DNA of 6,821 nucleotides from an uncultured Collinsella sp. Lineage in GTDB: Bacteria; Actinomycetota; Coriobacteriia; Coriobacteriales; Coriobacteriaceae. Of this stretch, positions 1 through 5,438 are shown one piece after another; positions within the stretch are counted from its first letter, which is position 1; each line of letters opens with the position of its first letter. The position numbers and the translations under genes were made by a program. The DNA lies in assembly GCA_902464645.1 (NCBI GenBank), contig CABQKL010000094.1, positions 1 to 6,821 of the forward strand, written 5' to 3'. Under the pieces are notes generated by a model that saw nothing but the letters and a program-made list of their open reading frames with translations, was not told the DNA's origin and made no database searches.

Positions 1-141
1 CGCGGTCTTGAATGCGAGCCCGCAATGATCTCCATTACGGCAAACGCGCTGGTTAACGACCGTGTCGATCGCACTGGTGAGGACGCCGAAACAATCGCGC
101 AAGCCGCTTGGGAGAATGCCTGCAAACTTTTTCAAAAATAG
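1..141 (+). CDS. TatD-family metal-dependent hydrolase, C-terminal fragment
   Basis: Frame 1 is open from the left edge to a TAG at 139-141, giving the last 46 residues of a protein whose start lies outside the window. The tail reads RGLECEPAMISITANALVND and ends AQAAWENACKLFQK. This resembles the C-terminus of TatD-family DNases, where a Glu-Pro segment is followed by a helix and a terminal N-A-x-x-L-F motif. Family members are metal-dependent TIM-barrel hydrolases with 3'-5' exonuclease or deacylase activity. The metal-binding residues are upstream and cannot be checked. The gene ends 44 bp before the tRNA-Leu gene, and the tRNA promoter begins right after the stop. No terminator is visible between them. 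The family call rests on a short tail, so it is moderate. Confidence 0.62.
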   Translation, partial: RGLECEPAMISITANALVNDRVDRTGEDAETIAQAAWENACKLFQK

Positions 142-144
142 TTC

Positions 145-173
145 TTGCGTTCGTGGTGGCGCTCCGTTATTCT
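145..173 (+). promoter_or_regulatory. Promoter of tRNA-Leu
   Basis: A -35-like TTGCGT (145-150) and a -10 TATTCT (168-173) are separated by exactly 17 bp. The -10 lies 11 bp before the mature tRNA 5' end at 185, so transcription would start about 5 bases upstream of the tRNA. Confidence 0.68.
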
Positions 174-184
174 AATTCCTGCAC

Positions 185-271
185 GCGGGCGTGGCGGAAT
201 TGGCAGACGCGTACGGTTCAGGTCCGTATGGGGGCAACCCCATGAAGGTTCAAGTCCTTTCGCCCGCACCA
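185..271 (+). tRNA. tRNA-Leu, anticodon CAG, CCA encoded
   Basis: This 87-base gene folds as a class II tRNA. The acceptor stem GCGGGCG (185-191) pairs with CGCCCGC (261-267), followed by ACCA (268-271). The anticodon stem TACGG/CCGTA encloses loop TTCAGGT, with anticodon CAG at 219-221, reading CUG leucine codons. A long variable arm (GGGG-caa-CCCC type) follows, as expected for tRNA-Leu. The T-arm is GAAGG TTCAAGT CCTTT, with one G-U pair. The 3' part of the gene from 254 is repeated 189 bp downstream (see the repeat entries). No other tRNA type fits both the anticodon and the long variable arm. Confidence 0.97.
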
Positions 272-442
272 TTAAATGAAAGAGCTCCCAGCAATGGGGG
301 CTTTTTTGTTATGGGCCCATCGCGGGGACTTGAACCTGCGAAGGAGCGAGCGCCAAGAAAACGCGGAGCGTTTTTAGCGAGCTGGCGAGGACGCCGGCAG
401 GCGGCCGAAGCCGGCGCGGATCCGCGAAGCAGATACGCGGAC
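254..442 (+). repeat. tRNA-coupled repeat unit at tRNA-Leu (189 bp)
   Basis: The unit begins in the tRNA-Leu T-loop and includes the acceptor 3' strand, CCA and terminator. It then carries GGACTTGAACC (326-336), the exact reverse complement of the tRNA-Leu T-arm segment GGTTCAAGTCC (247-257). A GC-rich core follows, with hairpin AAAACGC GGA GCGTTTT (358-374), two GCCGGC boxes, and an imperfect ATCCGC GAA GCAGAT hairpin (420-434). At 443 the tRNA 3' end starts again. The same core follows the tRNA-Arg genes at 5192 and 5968. No protein-coding gene is supported here; the open frames across it (e.g. 191-547) run through tRNA and repeat. Confidence 0.85.
283..307 (+). terminator. Rho-independent terminator of tRNA-Leu
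   Basis: An 8-bp stem AGCTCCCA / TGGGGGCT (one G-U pair) with a GCAA tetraloop is followed by six T (302-307), 12 bases after the CCA end. Confidence 0.9.
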
Positions 443-506
443 GTCCTTTCGCCCGCACCACTAAATGAAAGAGCTCCCAGTAATGGGGGCTTTTTTGTTA
501 TGGGCC
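443..506 (+). repeat. Second copy of tRNA-Leu 3' end plus terminator
   Basis: Bases 443-506 match 254-317 at 62 of 64 positions; the differences are at 461 and 481. The copy holds the T-loop 3' side, acceptor 3' strand, CCA (ending at 460), terminator and the start of the downstream repeat. Identity stops at 507. It lacks the 5' three quarters of a tRNA, so it is not a functional tRNA gene by itself. Confidence 0.9.
472..496 (+). terminator. Duplicated terminator behind the tRNA-Leu 3'-end copy
   Basis: AGCTCCCA / TGGGGGCT stem with a GTAA loop and six T (491-496). It is the copy of the 283-307 terminator and would stop readthrough before the next gene. Confidence 0.85.
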
Positions 507-577
507 TCCTGTTGGTGTCACGTGGCTGCTTCGTGCGGGTATCCTAATGCCAACGTGTGCCTATCAGAGGAGAGACC

Positions 578-1516
578 ATGCTGTTGTCCGGTATCATCGC
601 TGCTCTTACGAGCTTTCTACTTCCCATCATCATTTTGTTGCTGCTGCTCCCCAACGCCTGCTATGTCGTTGAACAGCAGCATGCCGTGATCATCGAGCGT
701 CTGGGCAAGTTCAATCGCATCGTCAACGCGGGCTTTCACATGAAGGTGCCCGTGATCGACCGCAAGGCCGCCACGGTGAGTCTGCGCACCATGAAAAACG
801 GTTTTGGCATCGACGTTAAGACCCAGGACAACGTGACCATCGGCCTTGAGGTCTCTGCTCAGTACCACGTGAGCTATGACATGGGCGCCGGCCCGGCAGA
901 TTCGGGCATCTACAAGAGCTACTACATGCTGCAGGAGCCCGTCGACCAGATGCGTGATTTCATCACCGACGCCCTGCGCTCTTCCATCCCTGTCTATACG
1001 CTCGATGAGGTCTTTGCCAAGAAGGATGACATCGCCAAGGACGTTAATGCCACCGTGTCCGAGCAGATGGCTGCCTACGGCTTTACCCTCGTGTCGACAC
1101 TCATCACCAAGATCGCGCTGCCGACCGAGGTCGAGAACTCCATGAACGACATCAATGCTGCCCAGCGAAAGCGCGCTGCTGCGCAGGAGCTCGCCGAGGC
1201 CGACCGCATCAAGCGCGTCACCGAGGCGACCGCCGAGGCCGAGGCGATGGAAAAGGCGGGCGAAGGCATCGCCAACCAGCGCAAGGCCATCGCGCTGGGC
1301 ATTAAGGATTCGCTCGAGATCATCCAGGAGACGGGTGTCGGTAACGACGAGGCCAACCAGCTGTTCATGTTTACGCAGTGGTCCGAGATGATGACAGAGT
1401 TCGCTCGCACGGGTAAATCATCGACGGTCGTACTGCCGAGCGATTTCTCGCAGTCGGCCTCGATGTTCGAGCAGATGCTGACCGCCAGCAAAGTTCAAAA
1501 CGATTCGAAGGAGTAG
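578..1516 (+). CDS. SPFH-domain (stomatin/prohibitin/flotillin-like) membrane protein
   Basis: This 312-residue protein has one N-terminal membrane segment (about residues 3-27, with LLPIIILLLLLP). The SPFH domain follows from about residue 30, opening with the typical VVEQQHAVIIERLGKF and continuing to about residue 190. An Ala/Glu/Arg-rich helical stretch (about 194-235) is the coiled coil through which such proteins oligomerise. Family members form membrane-anchored ring or cage assemblies that organise lipids or control membrane proteases; the specific partner cannot be read here. I chose ATG 578 because AGAGGAGAG (566-574) gives a ribosome site with GGAG 5 bases away. An upstream in-frame GTG at 557 has no such site. 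The stop precedes the rlmH start by 6 bases, which suggests one transcript. No NfeD-type partner is seen beside it. A -10-like TATCCT (540-545) is the only weak promoter hint. Confidence 0.88.
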   Translation: MLLSGIIAALTSFLLPIIILLLLLPNACYVVEQQHAVIIERLGKFNRIVNAGFHMKVPVIDRKAATVSLRTMKNGFGIDVKTQDNVTIGLEVSAQYHVSYDMGAGPADSGIYKSYYMLQEPVDQMRDFITDALRSSIPVYTLDEVFAKKDDIAKDVNATVSEQMAAYGFTLVSTLITKIALPTEVENSMNDINAAQRKRAAAQELAEADRIKRVTEATAEAEAMEKAGEGIANQRKAIALGIKDSLEIIQETGVGNDEANQLFMFTQWSEMMTEFARTGKSSTVVLPSDFSQSASMFEQMLTASKVQNDSKE

Positions 1517-1522
1517 ACGCGC

Positions 1523-1993
1523 GTGAAATACACCGTCGCTTGCGTCGGTAAGCTCAAGGAGCGCTTTTGGAAGGACGCGTGCGCTGAGTACACCAAGCGC
1601 CTAGGTGCCTATGCCAAGGTGGATATCCGCGAGGTGGCCGATATCGACCCGGCTAAGGCGGGCGGCGTGGATGCCGCACGCGACAAGGAGGGTGCGGCGA
1701 TTCTTGCAGCCCTGCCGCCTCGAGCGCATGTGATCCTGCTTGCCATTGAGGGCAAAGAGCGCTCGAGCGAGGAGCTTTCGGCGCGGCTCGACGATCTTAT
1801 GCTGCGTGGTAACAGCGACATCGCCTTTGTGATTGGTGGATCGGACGGCGTGAGCGATGACGTGCGCACACGAGCCGACGAGATGCTCAGCTTTGGACGT
1901 ATTACCTTGCCGCACAACTTGGCGCGCGTGGTGCTGCTGGAGCAAATCTACCGCGCCTGCAAGATCAGCCGTGGCGAGCCGTATCACAAATAG
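1523..1993 (+). CDS. rlmH: 23S rRNA (pseudouridine-1915-N3)-methyltransferase RlmH
   Basis: The protein has 156 residues, the usual length of RlmH, a SPOUT-class methyltransferase. It uses S-adenosylmethionine to methylate N3 of pseudouridine 1915 in helix 69 of 23S rRNA, acting on assembled ribosomes. Visible family marks are the N-terminal YTVACVGKLKE, the SAM-binding glycine loop IGGSDG (about residues 104-109), and the knot region LPHNLARVVLLEQIYRACKI with the invariant C-terminus RGEPYHK. Translation starts at GTG 1523. Its ribosome site AAGGAG (1508-1513) lies inside the last codons of the SPFH gene, so the two are probably co-transcribed and translationally linked. No terminator is seen in the 73 bp before proC. 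Confidence 0.96.
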   Translation: MKYTVACVGKLKERFWKDACAEYTKRLGAYAKVDIREVADIDPAKAGGVDAARDKEGAAILAALPPRAHVILLAIEGKERSSEELSARLDDLMLRGNSDIAFVIGGSDGVSDDVRTRADEMLSFGRITLPHNLARVVLLEQIYRACKISRGEPYHK

Positions 1994-2066
1994 GTCGGCA
2001 ATACGAAACAATGCCGTGGGACAATAGCCTTCGTTTTGAAGAGCGTGTCTGAGAGGACTATGAGAT

Positions 2067-2837
2067 ATGAAGATCGGATTTGTCGGTTTTGGCAATATGG
2101 CGAGCGCTATGGCCGATGGCTGGATCGCCGCCGGTGTGGCTGCGAGCGATATGTGCGCCTGCGCGGGCCACTACGACGCCTTGGTCGAGCGTTGTGAGGC
2201 ACGTGGGATGGTTGCCTGTCGTGATGCGGCGGAGGTTGTCGCCGCATCCGATATCGTGGTTGCTGCGGTCAAGCCATACATGATTGAGAAGGTCTTCGCT
2301 CCGCTCAAAGAAACCCTTGCCGACAAGGTTGTCCTTTCGGTCGCCTGGACCTGGGATAGCGCCAAGTGGGAGCAGGTCCTGCCGGGTGTCGCACACATCT
2401 CGACGGTGCCCAACACGCCGGTTTCGGTGGGCGAGGGCGTCATCGCCTGCGAGAAGTCCTCTACGCTCAACGGCGAGCAGCGTGCCGTGGTGCTCGACCT
2501 GCTCGGTAAGCTTGGCACCGTCGTCGAGCTCGACACGAGTCTGCTGTTTGTGGGCGGTACCGTGGGCGGTTGCGCACCGGCATTTGTCGCCATGGCGATT
2601 GAAGCCTTGGGCGACGCGGCCGTCAAGCACGGTATCCCGCGCGCCGATGCCTATCGCATTGTGAGCCAGATGGTGCTGGGCACGGCAAAGCTACAGCTTG
2701 CGACTGGCCAGCATCCTGCGGCGATGAAGGATGCCGTATGCTCACCCGGTGGCGCCACCATCAAGGGCGTCGTCGCGCTCGAGGACGCCGGCATGCGCAG
2801 CGCTCTGGTCAAGGCCATCGACGCCACCCTCCAGTAA
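2067..2837 (+). CDS. proC: Pyrroline-5-carboxylate reductase ProC
   Basis: This 256-residue protein catalyses the NAD(P)H-dependent reduction of pyrroline-5-carboxylate to proline, the last step of proline synthesis, in the cytoplasm. The N-terminus MKIGFVGFGNMASAM is the Rossmann dinucleotide-binding loop. VAAVKPYMIEKV (about residues 69-80) and TVPNTPVSVGEGV are family-typical. The C-terminal helical domain carries GGCAPAFVAMAIEAL and the substrate-site block HPAAMKDAVCSPGGATIKGV (about 216-235). It is slightly shorter than the E. coli enzyme. The segment after strand four reads SVAWTWDS in place of the common S-x-x-A-G-(I/V), a mild divergence. ATG 2067 follows GAGAGG at 2051-2056. An ATG at 2060 is out of frame. 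The 73-bp gap to rlmH shows no clear promoter, so readthrough from rlmH is likely. Confidence 0.95.
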   Translation: MKIGFVGFGNMASAMADGWIAAGVAASDMCACAGHYDALVERCEARGMVACRDAAEVVAASDIVVAAVKPYMIEKVFAPLKETLADKVVLSVAWTWDSAKWEQVLPGVAHISTVPNTPVSVGEGVIACEKSSTLNGEQRAVVLDLLGKLGTVVELDTSLLFVGGTVGGCAPAFVAMAIEALGDAAVKHGIPRADAYRIVSQMVLGTAKLQLATGQHPAAMKDAVCSPGGATIKGVVALEDAGMRSALVKAIDATLQ

Positions 2838-2852
2838 AACCCGCCATTTAGG

Positions 2853-2982
2853 GACAGGTTTATTTTGGCAGGTTTTTTCCTGCGGTTTTGTTGCATGTAC
2901 GAAAAGCGCCCCGCGACTGGCTCAATTCCAGTTGCGGGGCGCTTGCGTTTGCCCAGATAAAACCGACCAAAATAAGCCTGTC
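2853..2982. repeat. 130-bp palindromic element: imperfect 20-bp inverted repeats around a strong hairpin
   Basis: Bases 2853-2872 (GACAGGTTTATTTTGGCAGG) match the reverse complement of 2963-2982 at 17 of 20 positions. Between them sits the 17-bp hairpin 2904-2944, and next to the left arm a small GCAGG T6 CCTGC hairpin (2868-2883). The TTTTGGCAGG of the left arm recurs at 2986-2995, just outside the right arm. The layout resembles a MITE-like or repetitive palindromic element that also serves as terminator between convergent genes. Confidence 0.6.
2904..2944. terminator. Strong hairpin between convergent genes, probable bidirectional terminator
   Basis: A 17-bp stem (2904-2920 with 2928-2944, one G-U pair) has the 7-base loop CTCAATT. 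The U-tract is short on both sides: TTTT on the - strand reading past 2905, and a broken TTGCGTTT on the + strand. It lies 66 bp after the proC stop and 52 bp past the stop of the minus-strand small gene. Confidence 0.7.
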
Positions 2983-2995
2983 TCTTTTTGGCAGG

Positions 2996-3169
2996 CTAGT
3001 CCCAGAAGCCGTCTTCTTCGTCCTCGGACTTGGGGCCACGGTCGACATACATCTTATGGGTGCGCTTCTCCATTACAAAGGCAAGAATCGCAAACAGTAG
3101 GATGCCGCCGGCGAAAAGGATGGCAAAACCGGTGCGGGTGCCAAACAAAAAGGAAAAAACTGCGTCCAT
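2996..3169 (-). CDS. Small single-pass membrane protein, 57 aa, unrecognised
   Basis: On the - strand an ATG (complement of 3167-3169) opens 57 codons ending in TAG (2996-2998). The protein begins MDAVFSFLFGTRTGFAILFA. One hydrophobic helix spans about residues 15-33 (FAILFAGGILLFAILAFVM), then a basic stretch EKRTHK, then an acidic tail ending SEDEEDGFWD. By the positive-inside rule the C-terminal tail should be cytoplasmic. The ribosome site AAGAAGG lies 6 bases before the ATG, and the hairpin at 2904-2944 can terminate it. Coding is supported by start, ribosome site, clean membrane-helix plus tail architecture and terminator. It is divergent from serS with about 111 bp between starts. I do not recognise the family and assign no function. 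Confidence 0.8.
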   Translation of the reverse strand: MDAVFSFLFGTRTGFAILFAGGILLFAILAFVMEKRTHKMYVDRGPKSEDEEDGFWD

Positions 3170-3193
3170 TGGGTGCCTTCTTGCGTAGTTGGG

Positions 3194-3250
3194 TTGGGTC
3201 GTAAACGCTCATAAGTATATACTTGCCCATACATGTACAAGGTTGCAACC
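3194..3250. promoter_or_regulatory. Divergent promoter region of serS and the small membrane protein, with three perfect palindromes
   Basis: For serS, TTGGGT (3194-3199) and TATACT (3218-3223) are 18 bp apart. For the minus-strand gene, TTGTAC (complement of 3235-3240) and TACTTA (complement of 3212-3217) are 17 bp apart, so the two -10 regions overlap. The shared segment is the perfect palindrome AAGTATATACTT (3213-3224). Two more perfect palindromes follow: TACATGTA (3230-3237) and GGTTGCAACC (3241-3250). They could bind a regulator or simply reflect promoter sequence. Promoter matches are moderate. Confidence 0.45.
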
Positions 3251-3280
3251 TAAATGGAATGTATATCGCCGGAGGATCTA

Positions 3281-4564
3281 ATGCTTGATATCAAGTTTGT
3301 TCGCGAGAACCCCGATGCCATCGATACCGCCATGGCAAATCGCCAGACGTCTTGGGATCGCGAGAAGTTCTTCGAGCTCGACGACGAGCGCCGTGCCGTC
3401 ATCACCGAGGTCGAGGAGCTCCAGGCCACGCGTAACGCCGAGTCCAAGAAGATTGGCGCCCTGATGAAGGAGGGCAAGAAGGACGAGGCCGAGGCCGCCA
3501 AGGAGGCCGTGCGCGCCGTCAACGAGAAGATTGACGGTCTGGCCGAGCGCCGCACCGCTCTCGAGCAGGAGCAGTACGACTTTATGGCTCACCTTCCCAA
3601 CATCCCTTGCGAGGCCACGCCGTACGGCAAGGATGAGGACGAGAACATCGAGCGCCGTCGTTGGGGCACCCCGCGCGAGTTCGACTTCGACTTTAAGCCG
3701 CACTGGGACCTGGGCACCGACCTCGACATTCTCGACTTCGAGCGCGGCAACAAGCTCTCCGGCAGCCGCTTCACTGTTCTCGGTGGCGCCGGCGCCCGTC
3801 TGGAGCGCGCCCTCATCAACTTCTTCCTCGACACGCACACCAGCCGTGGCTTTAAGGAATGGTGGCCGCCCATTGTCGTCAAGCGTCAGACTATGTTCGG
3901 CACGGGTCAGCTGCCCAAGTTCGAGGACGACGCCTATCACGTCTCGGGCGATAACTTCCTGATCCCCACCGCCGAGGTCGTGCTTACCAACCTGCACGCC
4001 GGCGAGGTCCTTGACGCCGATACCCTGCCGCGCCGCTACACTGCCTTCACTCCCTGCTTCCGTGAGGAGGCCGGCTCCGCCGGCCGCGACACCCGCGGCA
4101 TCATCCGCCAGCACGAGTTCGACAAGGTCGAGATGGTCAAGTTTGCCAAGCCGGAGGAGTCCGACGAGGAGCTCGAGAGCATGACCGCCGAGGCCGAGTA
4201 CCTGCTGCAGCAGCTGGGCCTTCCGTATCGCGTGATTAGCCTGTGCACCGGCGACCTGGGCTTCTCTGCCCGTCAGACCTACGACATCGAGGTCTGGCTG
4301 CCGAGCTACAACGCCTACAAGGAGATCAGCTCCTGCTCCAACTGCGGCGACTTCCAGGCCCGTCGCGCCAACATCAAGTATCGCGACCCCGAGAACTTCA
4401 AGGGCTCGCGCTACCTGCACACCCTCAACGGTTCCGGCCTGCCGGCTGGCCGCACCATGGCCGCCATTCTGGAGAACTATCAGAACGCCGACGGCACCAT
4501 CACGATCCCCGAGGTTCTTCGTCCCTACATGGGTGGCCTCGAGAAGATTGAGCCGGTCGCGTAG
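3281..4564 (+). CDS. serS: Seryl-tRNA synthetase
   Basis: This 427-residue class II aminoacyl-tRNA synthetase attaches serine to tRNA-Ser (and initiates selenocysteine loading where tRNA-Sec exists) in the cytoplasm. The N-terminus MLDIKFVRENPD leads into the long antiparallel coiled-coil arm (about residues 25-105, rich in Glu/Lys/Ala) that grips the tRNA-Ser variable arm. The catalytic core follows: GTGQLPKFEDDAY, the serine-site TAE (230-232), motif 2 FREEAGSAGRDTRG with Arg261-Glu262-Glu263, and motif 3 NGSGLPAGRTMAAILEN with Arg391. It ends PYMGGLEKIEPVA. I start it at ATG 3281, which has GGAGGA (3271-3276) 4 bases upstream and gives the family N-terminus; an in-frame ATG at 3254 lacks a site. 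The gene stands alone between its own promoter region and terminator. Confidence 0.98.
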   Translation: MLDIKFVRENPDAIDTAMANRQTSWDREKFFELDDERRAVITEVEELQATRNAESKKIGALMKEGKKDEAEAAKEAVRAVNEKIDGLAERRTALEQEQYDFMAHLPNIPCEATPYGKDEDENIERRRWGTPREFDFDFKPHWDLGTDLDILDFERGNKLSGSRFTVLGGAGARLERALINFFLDTHTSRGFKEWWPPIVVKRQTMFGTGQLPKFEDDAYHVSGDNFLIPTAEVVLTNLHAGEVLDADTLPRRYTAFTPCFREEAGSAGRDTRGIIRQHEFDKVEMVKFAKPEESDEELESMTAEAEYLLQQLGLPYRVISLCTGDLGFSARQTYDIEVWLPSYNAYKEISSCSNCGDFQARRANIKYRDPENFKGSRYLHTLNGSGLPAGRTMAAILENYQNADGTITIPEVLRPYMGGLEKIEPVA

Positions 4565-4590
4565 GTTGGCTGCATAAGCGATTTGCGAGC

Positions 4591-4616
4591 GCGCCCCTTT
4601 TCGGGGCGCCTTTTTT
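4591..4616 (+). terminator. Rho-independent terminator of serS
   Basis: Stem GCGCCCC (4591-4597) / GGGGCGC (4603-4609) with loop TTTTC, then C and six T (4611-4616), 27 bases after the serS stop. Confidence 0.92.
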
Positions 4617-4664
4617 GTGCACAGGGCCTTACCATATCGCGCGGACAGCTCAATAGAAAACACA

Positions 4665-4678
4665 CGAACAAACGTTCT
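4665..4678. promoter_or_regulatory. Candidate LexA (SOS) box
   Basis: CGAACAAACGTTCT matches the Gram-positive/actinobacterial LexA consensus CGAAC-N4-GTTCG at all but the last base. It overlaps the -35 region of the promoter for the 125-aa gene, a position from which LexA would repress. The match is seen; the regulation is inferred. Confidence 0.68.
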
Positions 4679-4704
4679 GTATACAGCCATCTACCTGCTA
4701 TGCT
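4675..4704 (+). promoter_or_regulatory. Promoter of the 125-aa gene
   Basis: TTCTGT (4675-4680) and TATGCT (4699-4704) with an 18-bp spacer. The -35 is shared with the right half of the LexA box, so activity should depend on LexA release. Confidence 0.5.
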
Positions 4705-4737
4705 TTTGTTAAATAGAAGCGAGAGGAAGGGGATGCG

Positions 4738-5115
4738 ATGGATCTGTTTGATGAGCGGGTAGTTTTGTTTGAGATCGATGAAGGTGGGGAACGTCTCGCG
4801 GTAACGTGTGAGCCATCGGGCATGGGTGGTTTGGTGGTGCGGCAGACGAGCGAGGGCCCGTTGACCCAATGGTGCTTTGAGGAGTCGCCGCATGTGGTCG
4901 AGACCTTTGTGACGCACGAGGGGCTTGTGGCGCTGGAGCACTTCTATGGAGTTGGGACTTCCAACCAGGTCGCGCGTATGCTGAGCATCTCGTTTGCCGA
5001 TTATGATTGTGCCCAGCGGGTGAGATCGCTCCTGAGGGAACTTGATGCCAAGTTCGACGTGATCGAAAAGCCAATCGATCGTACGGGGAACAGCGGTATA
5101 TGCGGAGCAGCATGA
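4738..5115 (+). CDS. Unrecognised 125-aa protein, candidate SOS-regulated gene
   Basis: The 125-residue protein begins MDLFDERVVLFEIDEGGERL. No signal peptide or membrane segment is seen. The first half looks strand-rich and contains a Gly-rich turn (PSGMGGLVV). The middle (THEGLVALEHFYGVGTSNQV) and the stretch ISFADYDCAQRVRSLLRELD look helical, so a small soluble alpha/beta protein is likely. The C-terminus is polar (IDRTGNSGICGAA). ATG 4738 has the strong ribosome site GGAAGGGG (4725-4732) 5 bases upstream; an ATG at 4733 in another frame meets a stop after nine codons. Upstream lies a candidate LexA box over the promoter, so a role in the DNA-damage response is an inference from context only. 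No terminator is clear downstream: the tRNA-Arg promoter starts 35 bp after the stop. I do not recognise the family. Confidence 0.85.
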   Translation: MDLFDERVVLFEIDEGGERLAVTCEPSGMGGLVVRQTSEGPLTQWCFEESPHVVETFVTHEGLVALEHFYGVGTSNQVARMLSISFADYDCAQRVRSLLRELDAKFDVIEKPIDRTGNSGICGAA

Positions 5116-5150
5116 CAAACTGCGTTCCACAAAAAAGTTTGAGATTGTGC

Positions 5151-5179
5151 TTGACTCCAACTAACTAAAGTGGTTTTAT
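5151..5179 (+). promoter_or_regulatory. Promoter of first tRNA-Arg
   Basis: TTGACT (5151-5156), 17-bp spacer, weak -10 TTTTAT (5174-5179), preceded by the A-run at 5130-5136. The -10 is poorer than that of the other two tRNA-Arg promoters. Confidence 0.7.
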
Positions 5180-5191
5180 ATGTCTTGCGCT

Positions 5192-5268
5192 GCGGCGTTA
5201 CCTCAGCTGGATAGAGGGTCTGACTACGAATCAGAACGTCATAGGTTCGAATCCTATACGCCGCACCA
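5192..5268 (+). tRNA. tRNA-Arg, anticodon ACG, CCA encoded (copy 1)
   Basis: This 77-base class I tRNA has acceptor stem GCGGCGT (5192-5198) / ACGCCGC (5258-5264), then ACCA. The D-arm is CCTC-AGCTGGATA-GAGG. The anticodon stem TCTGA/TCAGA encloses loop CTACGAA with anticodon ACG at 5226-5228, and the T-arm is ATAGG TTCGAAT CCTAT. With A34 deaminated to inosine by TadA it would read CGU, CGC and CGA, matching the CGC/CGT-rich arginine codons in serS. The copies at 5623 and 5968 are identical over all 77 bases. Confidence 0.98.
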
Positions 5269-5438
5269 ATTGAACTTGAAGCCTCCGGCAACGGAGGCTT
5301 TTCTTTTACGCCGGCATCCCATGGATTCGAACCTCGGTCGAGGCGCGAGCGTAAAGAAAACGCGGAGCGTTTTCAGCGAGCGGGCGAGCACGCCGGCAGG
5401 CGGGCGAAGCCGGCGCGGATCCGCGAAGCGGATGCGCG
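5249..5438 (+). repeat. tRNA-coupled repeat unit at tRNA-Arg copy 1 (190 bp)
   Basis: The unit starts in the T-loop and includes acceptor 3' strand, CCA and terminator. It carries GGATTCGAACC (5323-5333), the reverse complement of the tRNA-Arg T-arm segment GGTTCGAATCC (5244-5254). The hairpin core follows: AAAACGC GGA GCGTTTT (5357-5373), GCCGGC boxes, and ATCCGC GAA GCGGAT (5419-5433). The tRNA 3' end recurs at 5439. No protein gene is supported in 5269-5622. Confidence 0.87.
5279..5307 (+). terminator. Terminator of tRNA-Arg copy 1
   Basis: A 9-bp perfect stem AAGCCTCCG / CGGAGGCTT with GCAA loop, then TTCTTTT. Confidence 0.9.

Noticed and set aside
191..547. 118-codon open frame over tRNA-Leu and its repeat
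   Set aside because: It lies across the tRNA, two terminators and the repeat, and repeats its own segment because the DNA is duplicated; no ribosome site.
3170..3280. T-box leader controlling serS
   Set aside because: Only 111 bp, with no recognisable T-box sequence or antiterminator and no terminator before the start codon.
3278..4690. 470-codon minus-strand frame opposite serS
   Set aside because: A GC-rich shadow of serS with low-complexity Leu/Gly/Val/Ala content; serS is clearly real.
5001..5291. Minus-strand frame containing AYRIRTYDVLIRSQTLYPAEV
   Set aside because: This is the antisense translation of tRNA-Arg, a common false protein in databases; the same occurs at 5735-6235.
5312..5333. 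Reverse-strand tRNA gene at the inverted T-arm
   Set aside because: Only the T-loop part matches; the flanking bases do not form a T-stem and no acceptor, D-arm or anticodon arm follows.
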